A stretch of DNA of 46,145 nt from Paraferrimonas sp. SM1919 (GCF_010993985.1 NZ_WINH01000029.1:1-46145); one strand, 5' to 3'. Shown: positions 16,889-25,209, counted from the stretch's first letter. Notes: generated from the sequence alone by a model not told the origin. Translations and numbers: made by a program.

Positions 16889-17812
16889 GTGGTTCAACAC
16901 GCACAATTTAAACTGAGTTTATTAAAACCTAAGTACTGGGGAATTTGGCTAGGGGTTGCGGTTACCTCACTATTAAGCTTGTTGCCTATCAAAACCCAGA
17001 TGAAAATTGGCGCAGGTATTGGTCGGCTTGCCCTTAGATATATTCCAAGACGCTCGAAGGTTGCCAAGCGTAATCTTGAACTGTGCTTTCCTGAAATGAG
17101 CGAGCAACAGCGCGAAAAACTACTGAAGCAGAATTTTGAACAAACGGGAAAAGCCATTTTTGATACCGTGAATGCATGGTCTTGGTCAAATAAGCGCATT
17201 CAAAAACACATGAAAATTGAGGGGCAGCAACACGTTGAGCAGGCCATTAATGATGGCCATGGTGTGTTGTTGTTTGCAGTGCACTGTTTACCCCTAGAAA
17301 TGGGCGCCCGCATTTTTGGTCAATTCCATCCGGGAGTTGGGGTGTATCGCCCCCATGATAACCCTGTTATGGAATATCTGCAGGTGCGTGGCCGCCTGCG
17401 CTCTAATAAAGCCTTGGTTTCCAAGCGTGATGTTCGGGACATGATTAAGGCGCTTCGCCAAAAAAATGTCGTCTGGTATACCGCCGATCAAGATTTTGGC
17501 CGCTCTACCGCAGTATTTATCCCCCTATTTGCTGTAGAACAAGCCGCCACTATCACTGCGGCTACGAGCCTAGCTAAACTTGGAAAAGCTAAAGTGTTGC
17601 CATTTTTTGTAGAGCGTAACGACGATGATTCTGGCTACCGGATTAATATTGCTGCTCCATTGGAAAATTTCCCAGGTACTGATGAGATTGAGGATGCCAC
17701 CCGTGGCAATAAAGTTATTGAGCAACTTATCATGCAAAACCCTAGTCAATACATGTGGTTACATCGACGCTTCAAAACCCGCCCTAATCCACAAGACGCC
17801 CCTCTTTATTAA
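16889..17812 (+). CDS. lpxL: lipid A biosynthesis (Kdo2-lipid IVA) lauroyl-type acyltransferase
   Basis: A 307-residue member of the LpxL/LpxM/LpxP late acyltransferase family. It has an N-terminal membrane anchor (about 18-40), the catalytic H-x4-D/E box as AVHCLPLEMGAR (His near residue 130), and the conserved VGVYRPHDNPVMEYLQVRGRLRS and WYTADQDFGRSTAVFIPLF blocks. C-terminal YMWLHRRFKTRP is also typical. It adds a secondary acyl chain to Kdo2-lipid IVA at the inner membrane. The start is GTG with AAGAG upstream. The acyl chain length preference (LpxL versus LpxP) cannot be decided. A hairpin follows the stop. Confidence 0.93.
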   Translation: MVQHAQFKLSLLKPKYWGIWLGVAVTSLLSLLPIKTQMKIGAGIGRLALRYIPRRSKVAKRNLELCFPEMSEQQREKLLKQNFEQTGKAIFDTVNAWSWSNKRIQKHMKIEGQQHVEQAINDGHGVLLFAVHCLPLEMGARIFGQFHPGVGVYRPHDNPVMEYLQVRGRLRSNKALVSKRDVRDMIKALRQKNVVWYTADQDFGRSTAVFIPLFAVEQAATITAATSLAKLGKAKVLPFFVERNDDDSGYRINIAAPLENFPGTDEIEDATRGNKVIEQLIMQNPSQYMWLHRRFKTRPNPQDAPLY

Positions 17813-17821
17813 ATTCTGGAT

Positions 17822-17850
17822 TTAGCCAGAAGTACACTACTTCTGGCTAA
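17822..17850 (+). terminator. perfect 13-bp hairpin after lpxL
   Basis: TTAGCCAGAAGTA / TACTTCTGGCTAA with a 3-base loop, 9 bases after the lpxL stop. No T-run follows, so it may be a weak terminator or a 3'-end stabiliser. Confidence 0.6.
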
Positions 17851-17966
17851 CTTACCTATAGGTGGTAAGTGAAAAAAAACCAATTTCAATCAGAATCCTT
17901 AGCCCTTATACTGCCGCGGTCTTAAAATTCACTTTTAAATAAGAACAAAAAGGATTCAACAGAGCT

Positions 17967-19214
17967 ATGTTTGAACTGTTTCTTATCTCCTTGGCCGTAC
18001 TCGCTTTGCTTAGCGTGGTTTTTGAAGAAGTCACCCATATCAATAAAGCTAAAACAACACTCTTTTTTGGGTGTGTATCTTGGCTCGCGCTATTTATTGA
18101 TGCTTCATTTACCAATCACACGCCCAAAATAATTTATGAGCTTAATGAGAACCTGCTTGAGATTGCCACATTATGGCTGTTCTTGATGTCAACTATGACC
18201 TTTGTTGCCTACCTCAATGCAAAAGGTATGATCCAAGCTCTCGTTCAAACTTTATTTCCGCAAAAAGTATCAGTTAGGATGTTAATGTGGCAAGTAGCTG
18301 GCTTTGCGCTGGTGTTATCGGCTATTTGTGACAACGTAACCGCTACCTTGGTCTCCTTAGGACTGCTAACAACTTTCGACCTTGATAAGCGCACCCGCAG
18401 ACGCATGGCCATTTTAATTATCTTTGCGGTAAACTCTGGCGGCGTAGCCTTGATTACTGGTGATGTCACCACATTGATGATCTTCTTAAAAGGTCACCTC
18501 AATATGGCGCAATTATTGATCTTGACCTTACCGGCTGCATTTAGTGTGATGATTCTGGCCCTTATTTTCTCTAAGGGTGCCACAGGCGTTGTCACTACAA
18601 CCCCAGCTCCGAGTCGCTTTACCCATATTGACATCATCATTGGTATCACCTTCTTACTGACTATTATGTCAACGATGGTGTTAAATATCTTATACCAAGT
18701 CCCCCCTGTACTTACCTTCTTAACCGGTCTGTCGATTATGTTTTTGATCGGTCAATTTAACCACTCTAAAAAAGAAGAGCTTAAAATTTTAGAGTATATT
18801 CGTCAGGTAGAGTATGACACCTTACTGTTCTTCTTAGGTATTTTATTGCTCGTTGGCATGCTTAAAGAAATTGGTACTCTGGATTTATTAGCAGCAATCT
18901 ATGCTTCTCATCACCCAGATATTTCAAACTTTGTTGCCGGAGTTGGCTCTGCAATTCTAGACAACGTGCCATTAACTGCAGCCCTATTAAAAGCAGAACC
19001 GGTACTCACCACTGCTGAATGGTTGGGATTGACGTACTCTGTTGGAGTGGGTGGTTCACTACTAGTTATTGGTTCTGCAGCAGGCATTATTGCCATGAGC
19101 AAAATCAAAGAGCTGACCTTTGTAAGTTACTTACGCTATTTCCCTGCGTTACTGTTTTGCTATGCCATTGGTTACATTATGACACTTTGGTTAGCACACA
19201 CAGTTTATGGTTAA
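17967..19214 (+). CDS. nhaD: NhaD-type sodium:proton antiporter
   Basis: A 415-residue protein with about ten to eleven membrane helices, of the ion transporter (IT) superfamily. The start LFLISLAVLALLSVVFEEVTHINKAKTTLFFG and the conserved internal blocks ICDNVTATLVSLGLL, NSGGVALITGDVTTLMI, FLGILLLVGMLKEIGTL and GVGSAILDNVPLTAALL are those of NhaD, with the repeated 'DN(V/I)' turn in both halves. It exports Na+ (and Li+) in exchange for H+ and is typical of marine and haloalkaliphilic gammaproteobacteria. It helps to keep the sodium gradient that the SGLT-type symporter further on uses. Monocistronic: a terminator follows. Confidence 0.95.
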   Translation: MFELFLISLAVLALLSVVFEEVTHINKAKTTLFFGCVSWLALFIDASFTNHTPKIIYELNENLLEIATLWLFLMSTMTFVAYLNAKGMIQALVQTLFPQKVSVRMLMWQVAGFALVLSAICDNVTATLVSLGLLTTFDLDKRTRRRMAILIIFAVNSGGVALITGDVTTLMIFLKGHLNMAQLLILTLPAAFSVMILALIFSKGATGVVTTTPAPSRFTHIDIIIGITFLLTIMSTMVLNILYQVPPVLTFLTGLSIMFLIGQFNHSKKEELKILEYIRQVEYDTLLFFLGILLLVGMLKEIGTLDLLAAIYASHHPDISNFVAGVGSAILDNVPLTAALLKAEPVLTTAEWLGLTYSVGVGGSLLVIGSAAGIIAMSKIKELTFVSYLRYFPALLFCYAIGYIMTLWLAHTVYG

Positions 19215-19228
19215 GGGACACTGAGCAT

Positions 19229-19269
19229 AAAAAAAGGGCTCTGAAGCAATACTTCAAAGCCCTTTTTTT
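19229..19269. terminator. bidirectional terminator between nhaD and the TIGR04219 gene
   Basis: AAAAAAGGGCTCTGAAG and CTTCAAAGCCCTTTTTTT pair with one mismatch. T-runs on both strands serve the two convergent genes. Confidence 0.88.
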
Positions 19270-19282
19270 CATAAACTGTTTA

Positions 19283-20062
19283 CTATAATCTCAATTCAAT
19301 TCCCGCAAATACACCATCGAGTTCTGTGTTCAGTCTCAGCTTTGACAAATCATTACTGTCAATTTTCATGTTGCGGTAACCGACTTTTACTTTTAGGTCT
19401 TCATCTTCTGTGAAAGCCCAACCTAAGCCAACCTGATAGTCCGTATGGGTGCCAGCATTCGCCCCCACATAGCCATCCACAAAGCCGTACAGGCCAATTC
19501 CTGGAATGTGCGCCTTAGCCGCAACATAGCCCATAATGACACCGTCAGTGAAGCTACGCTCAACACGACGTCCATCGTCTACCCCACCAATAGGGGTGGC
19601 ACGTAAAGCACCTTTATATTTGCGGTAATTAACACCTAAATCTACTTCAAAAATACCTAAACCGAGTACTTTATCGATCAGCTCGTAATAAAGCACAATA
19701 TCGGTGCTTGATGCATCCATATCCGCTGCAACATTCTGATTAACAAAAGGGTAATCGGCAAATTTCCAATTATTCACTAATGCACTGCCCGCGACCTCAA
19801 TTTCATTTTGACGGATCATAAAGTTAGGTATAAGCGGGATAAAATGCTCTACCGCTAAGTAAGCCGTACCAGACCATTTTTTGTCGGTGTTGAAAGCTTG
19901 TAAAGTGGCATCAGGATTACCCAGATTTGGCACCTCACCAAAAGCTAAATTAGACTGGGGATTCCAAGCGTCTAAACCAACCTTAAAACTGAGGCTATCG
20001 GCGTTTACAGAAGTGGCCATTGTGGCCCCTATAACGAGTGCTGATAATTTTAAATGCTTCAT
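19283..20062 (-). CDS. TIGR04219 family outer membrane beta-barrel protein
   Basis: A 259-residue protein with the signal peptide MKHLKLSALVIGATMATSVNA. The mature part consists of alternating amphipathic strands and ends in GVFAGIELRL, with a terminal Leu preceded by alternating hydrophobics, as outer-membrane barrels do. The blocks FKVGLDAWNPQSNLAFGEVP, DIVLYYELIDKVLGLGIFEVDLGVNYR and YVAAKAHIPGIGLYGFVDGYVG match the TIGR04219 family of marine gammaproteobacteria, whose substrate is unknown. It is the third gene of a minus-strand envelope operon, 2 bases after the DUF2333 gene. Confidence 0.85.
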   Translation of the reverse strand: MKHLKLSALVIGATMATSVNADSLSFKVGLDAWNPQSNLAFGEVPNLGNPDATLQAFNTDKKWSGTAYLAVEHFIPLIPNFMIRQNEIEVAGSALVNNWKFADYPFVNQNVAADMDASSTDIVLYYELIDKVLGLGIFEVDLGVNYRKYKGALRATPIGGVDDGRRVERSFTDGVIMGYVAAKAHIPGIGLYGFVDGYVGANAGTHTDYQVGLGWAFTEDEDLKVKVGYRNMKIDSNDLSKLRLNTELDGVFAGIELRL

Positions 20063-20064
20063 GA

Positions 20065-21030
20065 CTACCCTTGGGTTAAAAGTTGGTTAAGGTCAATAAC
20101 TGCCGCATTAGCCCGGGAAATATAGTTTGCCATGACTAATGAGTGGTTAGGCATAATACCGAATCCGGAGCCGTTTAAGACCATAGGGCTCCAAACGGTA
20201 TCTTGGGTCGCTTCTAATTCTCGAATAATTTGCTGTAAAGAAATTCTAGCATTTTTCCTTTCAAGCACGTCTACAAAATCAATCTCTACAGCTTTAAGAA
20301 AGTTTAAAAGTGCCCAGCTGGCCCCACGAGCCTCATAAAATACATCATCAATCTTCATCCAGGGTGTTTTATAAGCAAGCTCAGCGGGACTAGGCGTAGA
20401 CTGTTTTGCTGCAGATTCACCTGCTAAATCGGTATTAATTTTTTGCTGGCCAACGCTGGCTGCTAACCTTGCTGATAATGAACCTAAGCGATTTTGAACC
20501 AGGGCTAACCATTGGGTAAGATTATCAGCTCTAGCATAAAATTGGGCATTAGTTGCTGGGTCACTAATCTTACTTCGATAATCGAGTAAATAGCCAATTG
20601 CGTCATAGTATTCGCTTTCAGCACTTCGAAAGGCCCAACGCTTGTGGTCGGCGTTAAGCTTAGGTTGTGCTTTAGCAAGATCGACATCCTCTATCGATTG
20701 GGACTGACTGCGACTAAACTCTTTACGCATAATTAACGCTAAATCTCTTATCTGCTCTAACGCGCCAAACTCAAAAGCAGGCATATTATCCATCATCACC
20801 GATGGCGGCAGAATATCATTCGATAGATAGCCACCTGGCTTATCAAGCAATTCTTGGGTAGTGAAAATTAAAGAAGTGGTGGTGGCGAAGCCTACGACAT
20901 TACTATTGGGCGGTGGCAGTAACTTATTACGCTCAATGACATCTGGAGTATTACTCCAATAACTACTGATTGCTAACAATAGTATAAAAATACCACTCAC
21001 TGCTGCCGCAATTAACTTTGCTCTACTCAT
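20065..21030 (-). CDS. DUF2333 family membrane-anchored protein
   Basis: A 321-residue protein with one N-terminal membrane helix (about 5-24) and a periplasmic helical body. The segments TQELLDKPGGYLSNDILPPSVMMDNMPAFEFGALEQIRDLALIMRKEFSRSQSQS, WAFRSAESEYYDAIGYLLDY and FYEARGASWALLNFLKAVEIDF are characteristic of DUF2333. The family is conserved in gammaproteobacteria but has no known biochemical role. It lies between the PCuAC copper chaperone gene (8 bases upstream) and the TIGR04219 barrel gene, so the three are probably co-expressed envelope proteins. Confidence 0.87.
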   Translation of the reverse strand: MSRAKLIAAAVSGIFILLLAISSYWSNTPDVIERNKLLPPPNSNVVGFATTTSLIFTTQELLDKPGGYLSNDILPPSVMMDNMPAFEFGALEQIRDLALIMRKEFSRSQSQSIEDVDLAKAQPKLNADHKRWAFRSAESEYYDAIGYLLDYRSKISDPATNAQFYARADNLTQWLALVQNRLGSLSARLAASVGQQKINTDLAGESAAKQSTPSPAELAYKTPWMKIDDVFYEARGASWALLNFLKAVEIDFVDVLERKNARISLQQIIRELEATQDTVWSPMVLNGSGFGIMPNHSLVMANYISRANAAVIDLNQLLTQG

Positions 21031-21038
21031 AAATTATC

Positions 21039-21491
21039 CTAGTGATGCCCGTGATGATGCTGCATTGACTGCGCAATCTCTACATTAACCAACAAAGTCT
21101 GACCATTATTAAACTTTAGTCTGACATCAAAACTTTCCCCAGCTATCAGTGGCTTTTTTAACCCTAATAGCATCAAATGTACCCCACCTGGTTTTAATTC
21201 AAAGCTTGAATTTGCCGCAATGCCTATAGCTTCAAGCTGTTCCATACTCATTAAGCCATCATGACTCACCATGGTATGAATTTCTACTTTGGCAATATCG
21301 GCAACCGCCGACTCTAAAGTAATGTCCGTTGCAGTATGGTTATTAATTCGCATATAAGCGGCACCATTAGGAACACTTTTAGGCATTGCATTAGAGTAAG
21401 CTTTTGTTACGGTAATCCCTTCAGCTAACGCAACAAAACTCACTAAAGACAACAGGCAAATGTTAAACAATTGTTTGAAAATAAGTTTCAA
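21039..21491 (-). CDS. PCuAC family periplasmic copper chaperone
   Basis: A 150-residue protein that I start at the TTG at 21491. GGAG lies 9 bases upstream and the protein then begins with a clean signal peptide, MKLIFKQLFNICLLSLVSFVALA. The in-frame TTG at 21506 has no such site, and there is no suitable ATG. The cupredoxin-like body carries the PCuAC copper pattern: a His and Met pair in EIHTMVSHDGLMSMEQL, and the second His-x-Met in GGVHLML. The tail QSMQHHHGHH is His-rich and may bind extra metal. Members deliver Cu(I) to cytochrome oxidase in the periplasm. It leads an operon with a DUF2333 and a beta-barrel protein and is divergent from the enoyl-CoA hydratase gene, with only 35 bases between the two starts. 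Confidence 0.88.
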   Translation of the reverse strand: MKLIFKQLFNICLLSLVSFVALAEGITVTKAYSNAMPKSVPNGAAYMRINNHTATDITLESAVADIAKVEIHTMVSHDGLMSMEQLEAIGIAANSSFELKPGGVHLMLLGLKKPLIAGESFDVRLKFNNGQTLLVNVEIAQSMQHHHGHH

Positions 21492-21526
21492 TGGCTTACA
21501 CTCCAATAAAAAAGAGGGAATTTGTT

Positions 21527-22267
21527 ATGTCTAATATCATTTATACAACTAAAAATGGGGTGGCGATTATCACCCTTAACAGGCCTGAAAAGCGTAATGC
21601 TATCAGTACCTTGATGTATCAAGAACTAACAGAATACCTTATAAAAGCAGAAACTGATAGCTCAATAAAAGCAGTAATTATTCAAGGCCAAGAAAACTGT
21701 TTTACCGCTGGAAACGATATTAAAGACTTCCTTAATTCTGGTGCTTTTGATAGCAATCATCCCACCATTAAGTTTTTATATAAGCTGAGTAATTTTGCTA
21801 AACCTGCAGTTGCCGCCATCGCGGGGGCGGCTGTCGGAATTGGCACCACATTACTGCTTCATTGTGATTTAGTTGTGGCCACTCCTTGCGCCAAACTGCA
21901 ACTCCCTTTTACCAATCTCGGTCTGGTACCTGAAGCGGCTTCAAGTTTATTGCTTCCCAATTTAGTCGGTCACCACAAAGCCAGTGAGCTGTTATTACTT
22001 GGAACACCTTTCTCTGGTGAACAAGCAAGGGACTTAGGGTTAGTAAATTATTTAGTTGACCCATCAGATCTACTATCTAAAGCTCAGAATGTTGCAGAGC
22101 AATTGGCACAAAAACCAACCGAAGCGCTGATGTTGACCAAAGCGTTATTAAAAATGAATACTCAAAAAGCAATCAACACCACCATGAATAATGAATTGGA
22201 TATTTTTGCTCAATGTTTGCAGTCAGATGCCGCTAAGCAAGCCTTTGCGGCATTTCTTAAAAGTTAA
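21527..22267 (+). CDS. enoyl-CoA hydratase/isomerase family protein
   Basis: A 246-residue crotonase-fold protein. I choose the ATG at 21527, preceded by GAGGGA at 21514-21519; an in-frame ATG at 21491 would lie opposite the neighbour's start. It has the CoA-binding and oxyanion-hole motifs of the superfamily: ITLNRPEKRNAIS, FTAGNDIKDFL and AVAAIAGAAVGIGTTLLLHCDLVVA. The region LPFTNLGLVPEAASSLLLP keeps a glutamate in the second catalytic position but lacks the first hydratase glutamate, as in delta-3,delta-2-enoyl-CoA isomerases. It acts in fatty acid or related CoA-ester turnover. The 3' end overlaps a very small minus-strand gene by 11 bases. Confidence 0.9.
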   Translation: MSNIIYTTKNGVAIITLNRPEKRNAISTLMYQELTEYLIKAETDSSIKAVIIQGQENCFTAGNDIKDFLNSGAFDSNHPTIKFLYKLSNFAKPAVAAIAGAAVGIGTTLLLHCDLVVATPCAKLQLPFTNLGLVPEAASSLLLPNLVGHHKASELLLLGTPFSGEQARDLGLVNYLVDPSDLLSKAQNVAEQLAQKPTEALMLTKALLKMNTQKAINTTMNNELDIFAQCLQSDAAKQAFAAFLKS

Positions 22268-22433
22268 TACAACCAATACTCAAGGTTAGGCCGACAACAA
22301 GACTGATAAACCCGATAATAAGCAGCGGCACTAGGATAATAAATGTGACGCTGCTTGCTAATAGTGCCCAAATCACACTGCCTGAACTCACAAAGAAACC
22401 TACCAACATTAAAATAAATAACCACTTAAACAT
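22257..22433 (-). CDS. 58-residue membrane miniprotein in the PspC operon
   Basis: A very short ORF starting 4 bases after the PspC stop. It begins MFKWLFILMLVGFFV and consists of two hydrophobic stretches (about 4-31 and 33-55) with almost no charge after residue 3. AAGAGA lies before the ATG. Spacing, strand and membrane character support a real operon member. No family was recognised; membrane miniproteins such as PspB/PspD/PspG are common partners of PspC, but no sequence match is claimed. Its end overlaps the convergent enoyl-CoA hydratase gene. Confidence 0.6.
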   Translation of the reverse strand: MFKWLFILMLVGFFVSSGSVIWALLASSVTFIILVPLLIIGFISLVVGLTLSIGCINF

Positions 22434-22437
22434 GATG

Positions 22438-22635
22438 TTAATCTCTTAATCTTGATAGTCTGTTTGGCATACAAAGGCCAGCAATAATATAAGCAAGGGC
22501 AGTAACTTCTGGCATACTCACAAGCAGCACTACCGCTGCAATACGTAGCCATAATCTTGGTACTTGCCAGTGATTAGCTAAGCCAGCAATCACCCCCATA
22601 AATACGCCTGAGCTCGGATCTTTATAAATTGTCAT
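22438..22635 (-). CDS. pspC: PspC-domain membrane protein
   Basis: A 65-residue PspC-family protein. The ATG at 22635 has a strong AAGGAG site; the longer reading frame upstream is noise. The body MTIYKDPSSGVFMGVIAGLANHWQVPRLWLRIAAVVLL is the classic PspC core: a short N-terminal segment, the GVxxGLAxxWxVxxLWLR stretch and two membrane helices. PspC senses envelope stress in the Psp response. Here no pspA/pspF is next to it. Instead it sits in a four-gene minus-strand unit with an exported coiled-coil protein, a 32-residue ORF ending one base before its start, and a 58-residue membrane protein. This may be a reduced or variant envelope-stress module. Confidence 0.85.
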   Translation of the reverse strand: MTIYKDPSSGVFMGVIAGLANHWQVPRLWLRIAAVVLLVSMPEVTALAYIIAGLCMPNRLSRLRD

Positions 22636-22636
22636 C

Positions 22637-22735
22637 TTAAACTCCTTGTGTAACCGATTTAACCGATAGTAAATAAGCGCAGATGGCGCCACCAATAATT
22701 GGCATGGTGGCACTTAAAAGAAAGCTTAAAAACAT
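22637..22735 (-). CDS. 32-residue membrane microprotein, translationally coupled
   Basis: The ATG shares its A with the TAA stop of the preceding 82-residue gene (sequence TAATG), and the ORF stops one base before the pspC ATG. The pspC ribosome site AAGGAG lies inside its end. The product, starting MFLSFLLSATMPIIGGAICAYLL, has one hydrophobic helix and a short KSVTQGV tail. The tight joins on both sides argue for real, coupled translation, but the ORF is too short to be proven by eye. Confidence 0.5.
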   Translation of the reverse strand: MFLSFLLSATMPIIGGAICAYLLSVKSVTQGV

Positions 22736-22983
22736 TATTGTTGTTCCTCAGCTTGCTCTTCGGTTTGTGCTTGCGCTGAGTCAACAAAGCCTAATTGCTC
22801 AAGTTGCTCGCTAATTTCTAGACTAATTTCAGCCTGTGCAGCAAAAAATGCATTATCTAACTGAGCCTGAAGCGCTTGCTCTAGTTGAGTCATGACTAAA
22901 TCCACATCCACCGCATATGCTTTTGGAGCTAGAGCCATAAGGCCAATTAGTGCTGCTAAAGTAACTGTTTTAACTGTGTTCAT
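22735..22983 (-). CDS. small exported coiled-coil protein, first gene of the PspC operon
   Basis: An 82-residue protein with a good signal peptide (MNTVKTVTLAALIGLMALAPKAYA). The mature part of about 58 residues is a predicted amphipathic helix (LVMTQLEQALQAQLDNAFFAAQAEISLEISEQLEQL) ending in an acidic, Glu/Gln-rich tail (TEEQAEEQQ). Family not recognised. Its stop codon overlaps the start of a 32-residue ORF, and pspC follows, so it probably acts in the periplasm together with the PspC membrane proteins. The ATG at 22983 follows an AGGACAG-type ribosome site. Confidence 0.75.
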   Translation of the reverse strand: MNTVKTVTLAALIGLMALAPKAYAVDVDLVMTQLEQALQAQLDNAFFAAQAEISLEISEQLEQLGFVDSAQAQTEEQAEEQQ

Positions 22984-23110
22984 TTTTCTGTCCTCTCAAT
23001 CAATGACACCATAGGTATTTCAATACCTGTGCCAAATATACAAAAAACGAAAACAATCATTAAAAATCAACAACTTAATCAAAGCTTAAACAAGAAGAAA
23101 AAATACCAAC

Positions 23111-23144
23111 AAAAAAGGCGATAGTTAAAATCACTATCGCCTTT
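23111..23144 (-). terminator. terminator after dusA
   Basis: A 12-bp perfect stem AAAGGCGATAGT / ACTATCGCCTTT with a 7-base loop, followed on the minus strand by a run of T. Confidence 0.85.
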
Positions 23145-23196
23145 AGTAAATTTGACTAATTTTTAGTAGGCTTTTTTAGCCCAAGTTCTGCAGCGG

Positions 23197-24204
23197 TTAT
23201 TGTTCTGCTTGAGCTTGGCTTTCAGCTTGGTACTGAGCCATAATTTCTACCCCTTGGGTTAACACCTCAAGACCAGCACCTGCCTTATGGGCGTGCTCAG
23301 ATAAATGACGACGCCAACGTCGGCCTCCATTAATACCTTGATACAAGCCAATCATATGCCTTGCCACATGGTTCAGTCGGCCACCAGCAGCTAAGTGGGC
23401 TTCAATGTATGGCAACATCAACTCAACCACTTGTTCGCGGGTTTGCACAGGATCTGCTAAGCCAAACACCTTAGAGTCAACTTGTGCCAGCATAAATGGA
23501 TTTTGGTAAGCCTCACGCCCCACCATTACGCCATCAAGGTGCTGTAACTGTTCGCTAATCATATCAAAGCTAGTAATACCGCCATTAATGCTGACATGCA
23601 GATCTGAGTAATCCTGCTTTAGTTGCGCAACCCTAGGGTAATCTAGCTCAGGGATCTCACGGTTTTGTTTCGGGCTTAACCCCTGTAACCAAGCCTTGCG
23701 GGCATGAACGATAAAGCGATCACAGCCAGCAGCTTGAACTTCATCAACAAAGTTGGTTAAAAATTGATAGGAATCCTGATCATCAATACCGATGCGGGTT
23801 TTAACGGTCACATCGATATCTACCGCATCACGCATAGCCTTGACACAATCTGCCACTAAGGATGGCTCGGCCATTAAGCAGGCACCAAACTTACCGTTTT
23901 GGACACGATCTGATGGGCAACCTACGTTTAAGTTAATTTCGTCATAACCGCGCTCGGCGGCAATTTTGGCACACTTAGCTAACGCCTCTGGATCGCTACC
24001 ACCCAATTGCAAGGCTAATGGGTGCTCCGCTTCGTTATAAGCTAGGTAATCACCCTTACCGAAAAGAATCGCCCCTGTAGTTACCATTTCGGTATACAAC
24101 AAAGTTTGCTTAGTCATTAAACGGGCAAAATAACGATAGTGTCTATCGGTCCAATCTAACATTGGGGCGATAGAAAATTTGGCATGGTGCTTAAGATCAG
24201 TCAC
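23197..24204 (-). CDS. dusA: tRNA-dihydrouridine(20/20a) synthase
   Basis: A 335-residue flavoprotein that reduces uridine 20/20a in the tRNA D-loop. The sequence has the Dus landmarks SIAPMLDWTDRHYRYFARL (FMN binding), TEMVTTGAI, LALQLGGSDP, EINLNVGCPSDRVQNGKFGACLM with the catalytic cysteine in GACLM, VKTRIGIDD, FIVHARKAWLQGLSPKQNR and INGGI. The DusA-specific MLDWTDRH and ARKAWLQGLSPKQNRE blocks separate it from DusB and DusC. Cytoplasmic. It appears monocistronic between a terminator for galM and its own terminator; the upstream region is only about 30 bases after the galM terminator, so its promoter may overlap that structure. Confidence 0.97.
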   Translation of the reverse strand: MTDLKHHAKFSIAPMLDWTDRHYRYFARLMTKQTLLYTEMVTTGAILFGKGDYLAYNEAEHPLALQLGGSDPEALAKCAKIAAERGYDEINLNVGCPSDRVQNGKFGACLMAEPSLVADCVKAMRDAVDIDVTVKTRIGIDDQDSYQFLTNFVDEVQAAGCDRFIVHARKAWLQGLSPKQNREIPELDYPRVAQLKQDYSDLHVSINGGITSFDMISEQLQHLDGVMVGREAYQNPFMLAQVDSKVFGLADPVQTREQVVELMLPYIEAHLAAGGRLNHVARHMIGLYQGINGGRRWRRHLSEHAHKAGAGLEVLTQGVEIMAQYQAESQAQAEQ

Positions 24205-24228
24205 TACCTAGCTACCTTTTAAACGTCA

Positions 24229-24271
24229 AAAAAAAATAAAGCCAGAGTATAGCATTTTCATGCCCTCTGGC
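24229..24271 (-). terminator. terminator after galM
   Basis: Stem GCCAGAG / CTCTGGC enclosing a second small stem (GCAT/ATGC), followed on the minus strand by TTTATTTTTTTT. It ends the gal operon. Confidence 0.8.
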
Positions 24272-24299
24272 TTAAGGATTAGATCTCAATTTTTAATAA

Positions 24300-25178
24300 T
24301 CAGTTAATTAAAAAGTGCATATCAATTTTATCAGTTTCATTGGCTTGTAAAACTCCATACTCATTTTTACCCAGTTCTATATCAGCATTGAAGGCATTGC
24401 TGGTTTGAGTCACCGGCTCGACACAGAAATAACCTGCATCTAGAGGTGAATAAACCACCATAAATTTACAGTTGTCGCTGCATTTAATGGTTAATGACTT
24501 GGCAAACTCTGGCCAATTAATCACAATATTTGAGCTCAACCCAGTAAATAGATTATCAAGCTGTGTCGATGAAATTTGAGCCCCTTGATTAAAACTAAAG
24601 GCCTCTGATGTCGGCTGCCAATAACTTGGCAGCACCGCCTCGTCAACGTGCCACATGCCTGTGGTTTGGGCTTGTAAGTTAACTTTATCGGTCCTTATAA
24701 AATAAGGATGAAAGCCCAACCCAAACGGCATTGCTGCTGATCCGGTATTTTTGAGTGTCAGGGTTTGAGTTAAATTTCCATTGACCAATTTAAAAAAATA
24801 TTTGCATTGGTAACTAAAGGGCCAGTCCGCTGCTTTATAACTAAATATTAACTCTAGAGAATCCCTTGACTGAGTGCTTATTTGCCAGTTTTGCTGCCAA
24901 CCATGACCATGGATAGCATGGGGTTCTGAGGCTAAATTAGCCATCAAAGTAATGGCTTGCCCTTGCCAATTAAACTGACCATCCTTAATTCGATTACTAA
25001 AAGGTACTAAGGGAAAAGCGGTGTTGGTTAATTGCTCTGGCTCAGCAATGGCGTTTGGTACAATATCAACCCAATCTTGGTTACTGTGGCTTCGATGCCG
25101 ATAACAAAGTATCCTAGCCCCTAGCTCAGGCGCAATGGTCACTACAGCAAACTCATCCTGTAAGGTAATCGTATTCAT
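24300..25178 (-). CDS. galM: aldose 1-epimerase (galactose mutarotase)
   Basis: A 292-residue beta-sandwich epimerase. The ATG at 25178 follows GAGGGA; an upstream extension to 25211 has no ribosome site. Catalytic residues of the family are visible: the two histidines in HAIHGHGWQQNW and FGLGFHPYF, and the general-base glutamate in YFCVEPVTQTSNAFN. It interconverts alpha- and beta-galactose, feeding alpha-galactose to GalK. It is somewhat shorter than E. coli GalM and of the broader COG2017 branch. Last gene of the galT-galK-sglT-galM cluster. A hairpin between sglT and galM suggests that its expression is partly uncoupled. Confidence 0.92.
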   Translation of the reverse strand: MNTITLQDEFAVVTIAPELGARILCYRHRSHSNQDWVDIVPNAIAEPEQLTNTAFPLVPFSNRIKDGQFNWQGQAITLMANLASEPHAIHGHGWQQNWQISTQSRDSLELIFSYKAADWPFSYQCKYFFKLVNGNLTQTLTLKNTGSAAMPFGLGFHPYFIRTDKVNLQAQTTGMWHVDEAVLPSYWQPTSEAFSFNQGAQISSTQLDNLFTGLSSNIVINWPEFAKSLTIKCSDNCKFMVVYSPLDAGYFCVEPVTQTSNAFNADIELGKNEYGVLQANETDKIDMHFLIN

Positions 25179-25209
25179 GTTCCCTCGAATTAGTACATCT
25201 TGCAAAACC

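Noticed and set aside
22257..22983. PspC region as part of a prophage
   Set aside because: No phage genes are around; PspC is named for stress induction and is chromosomal.
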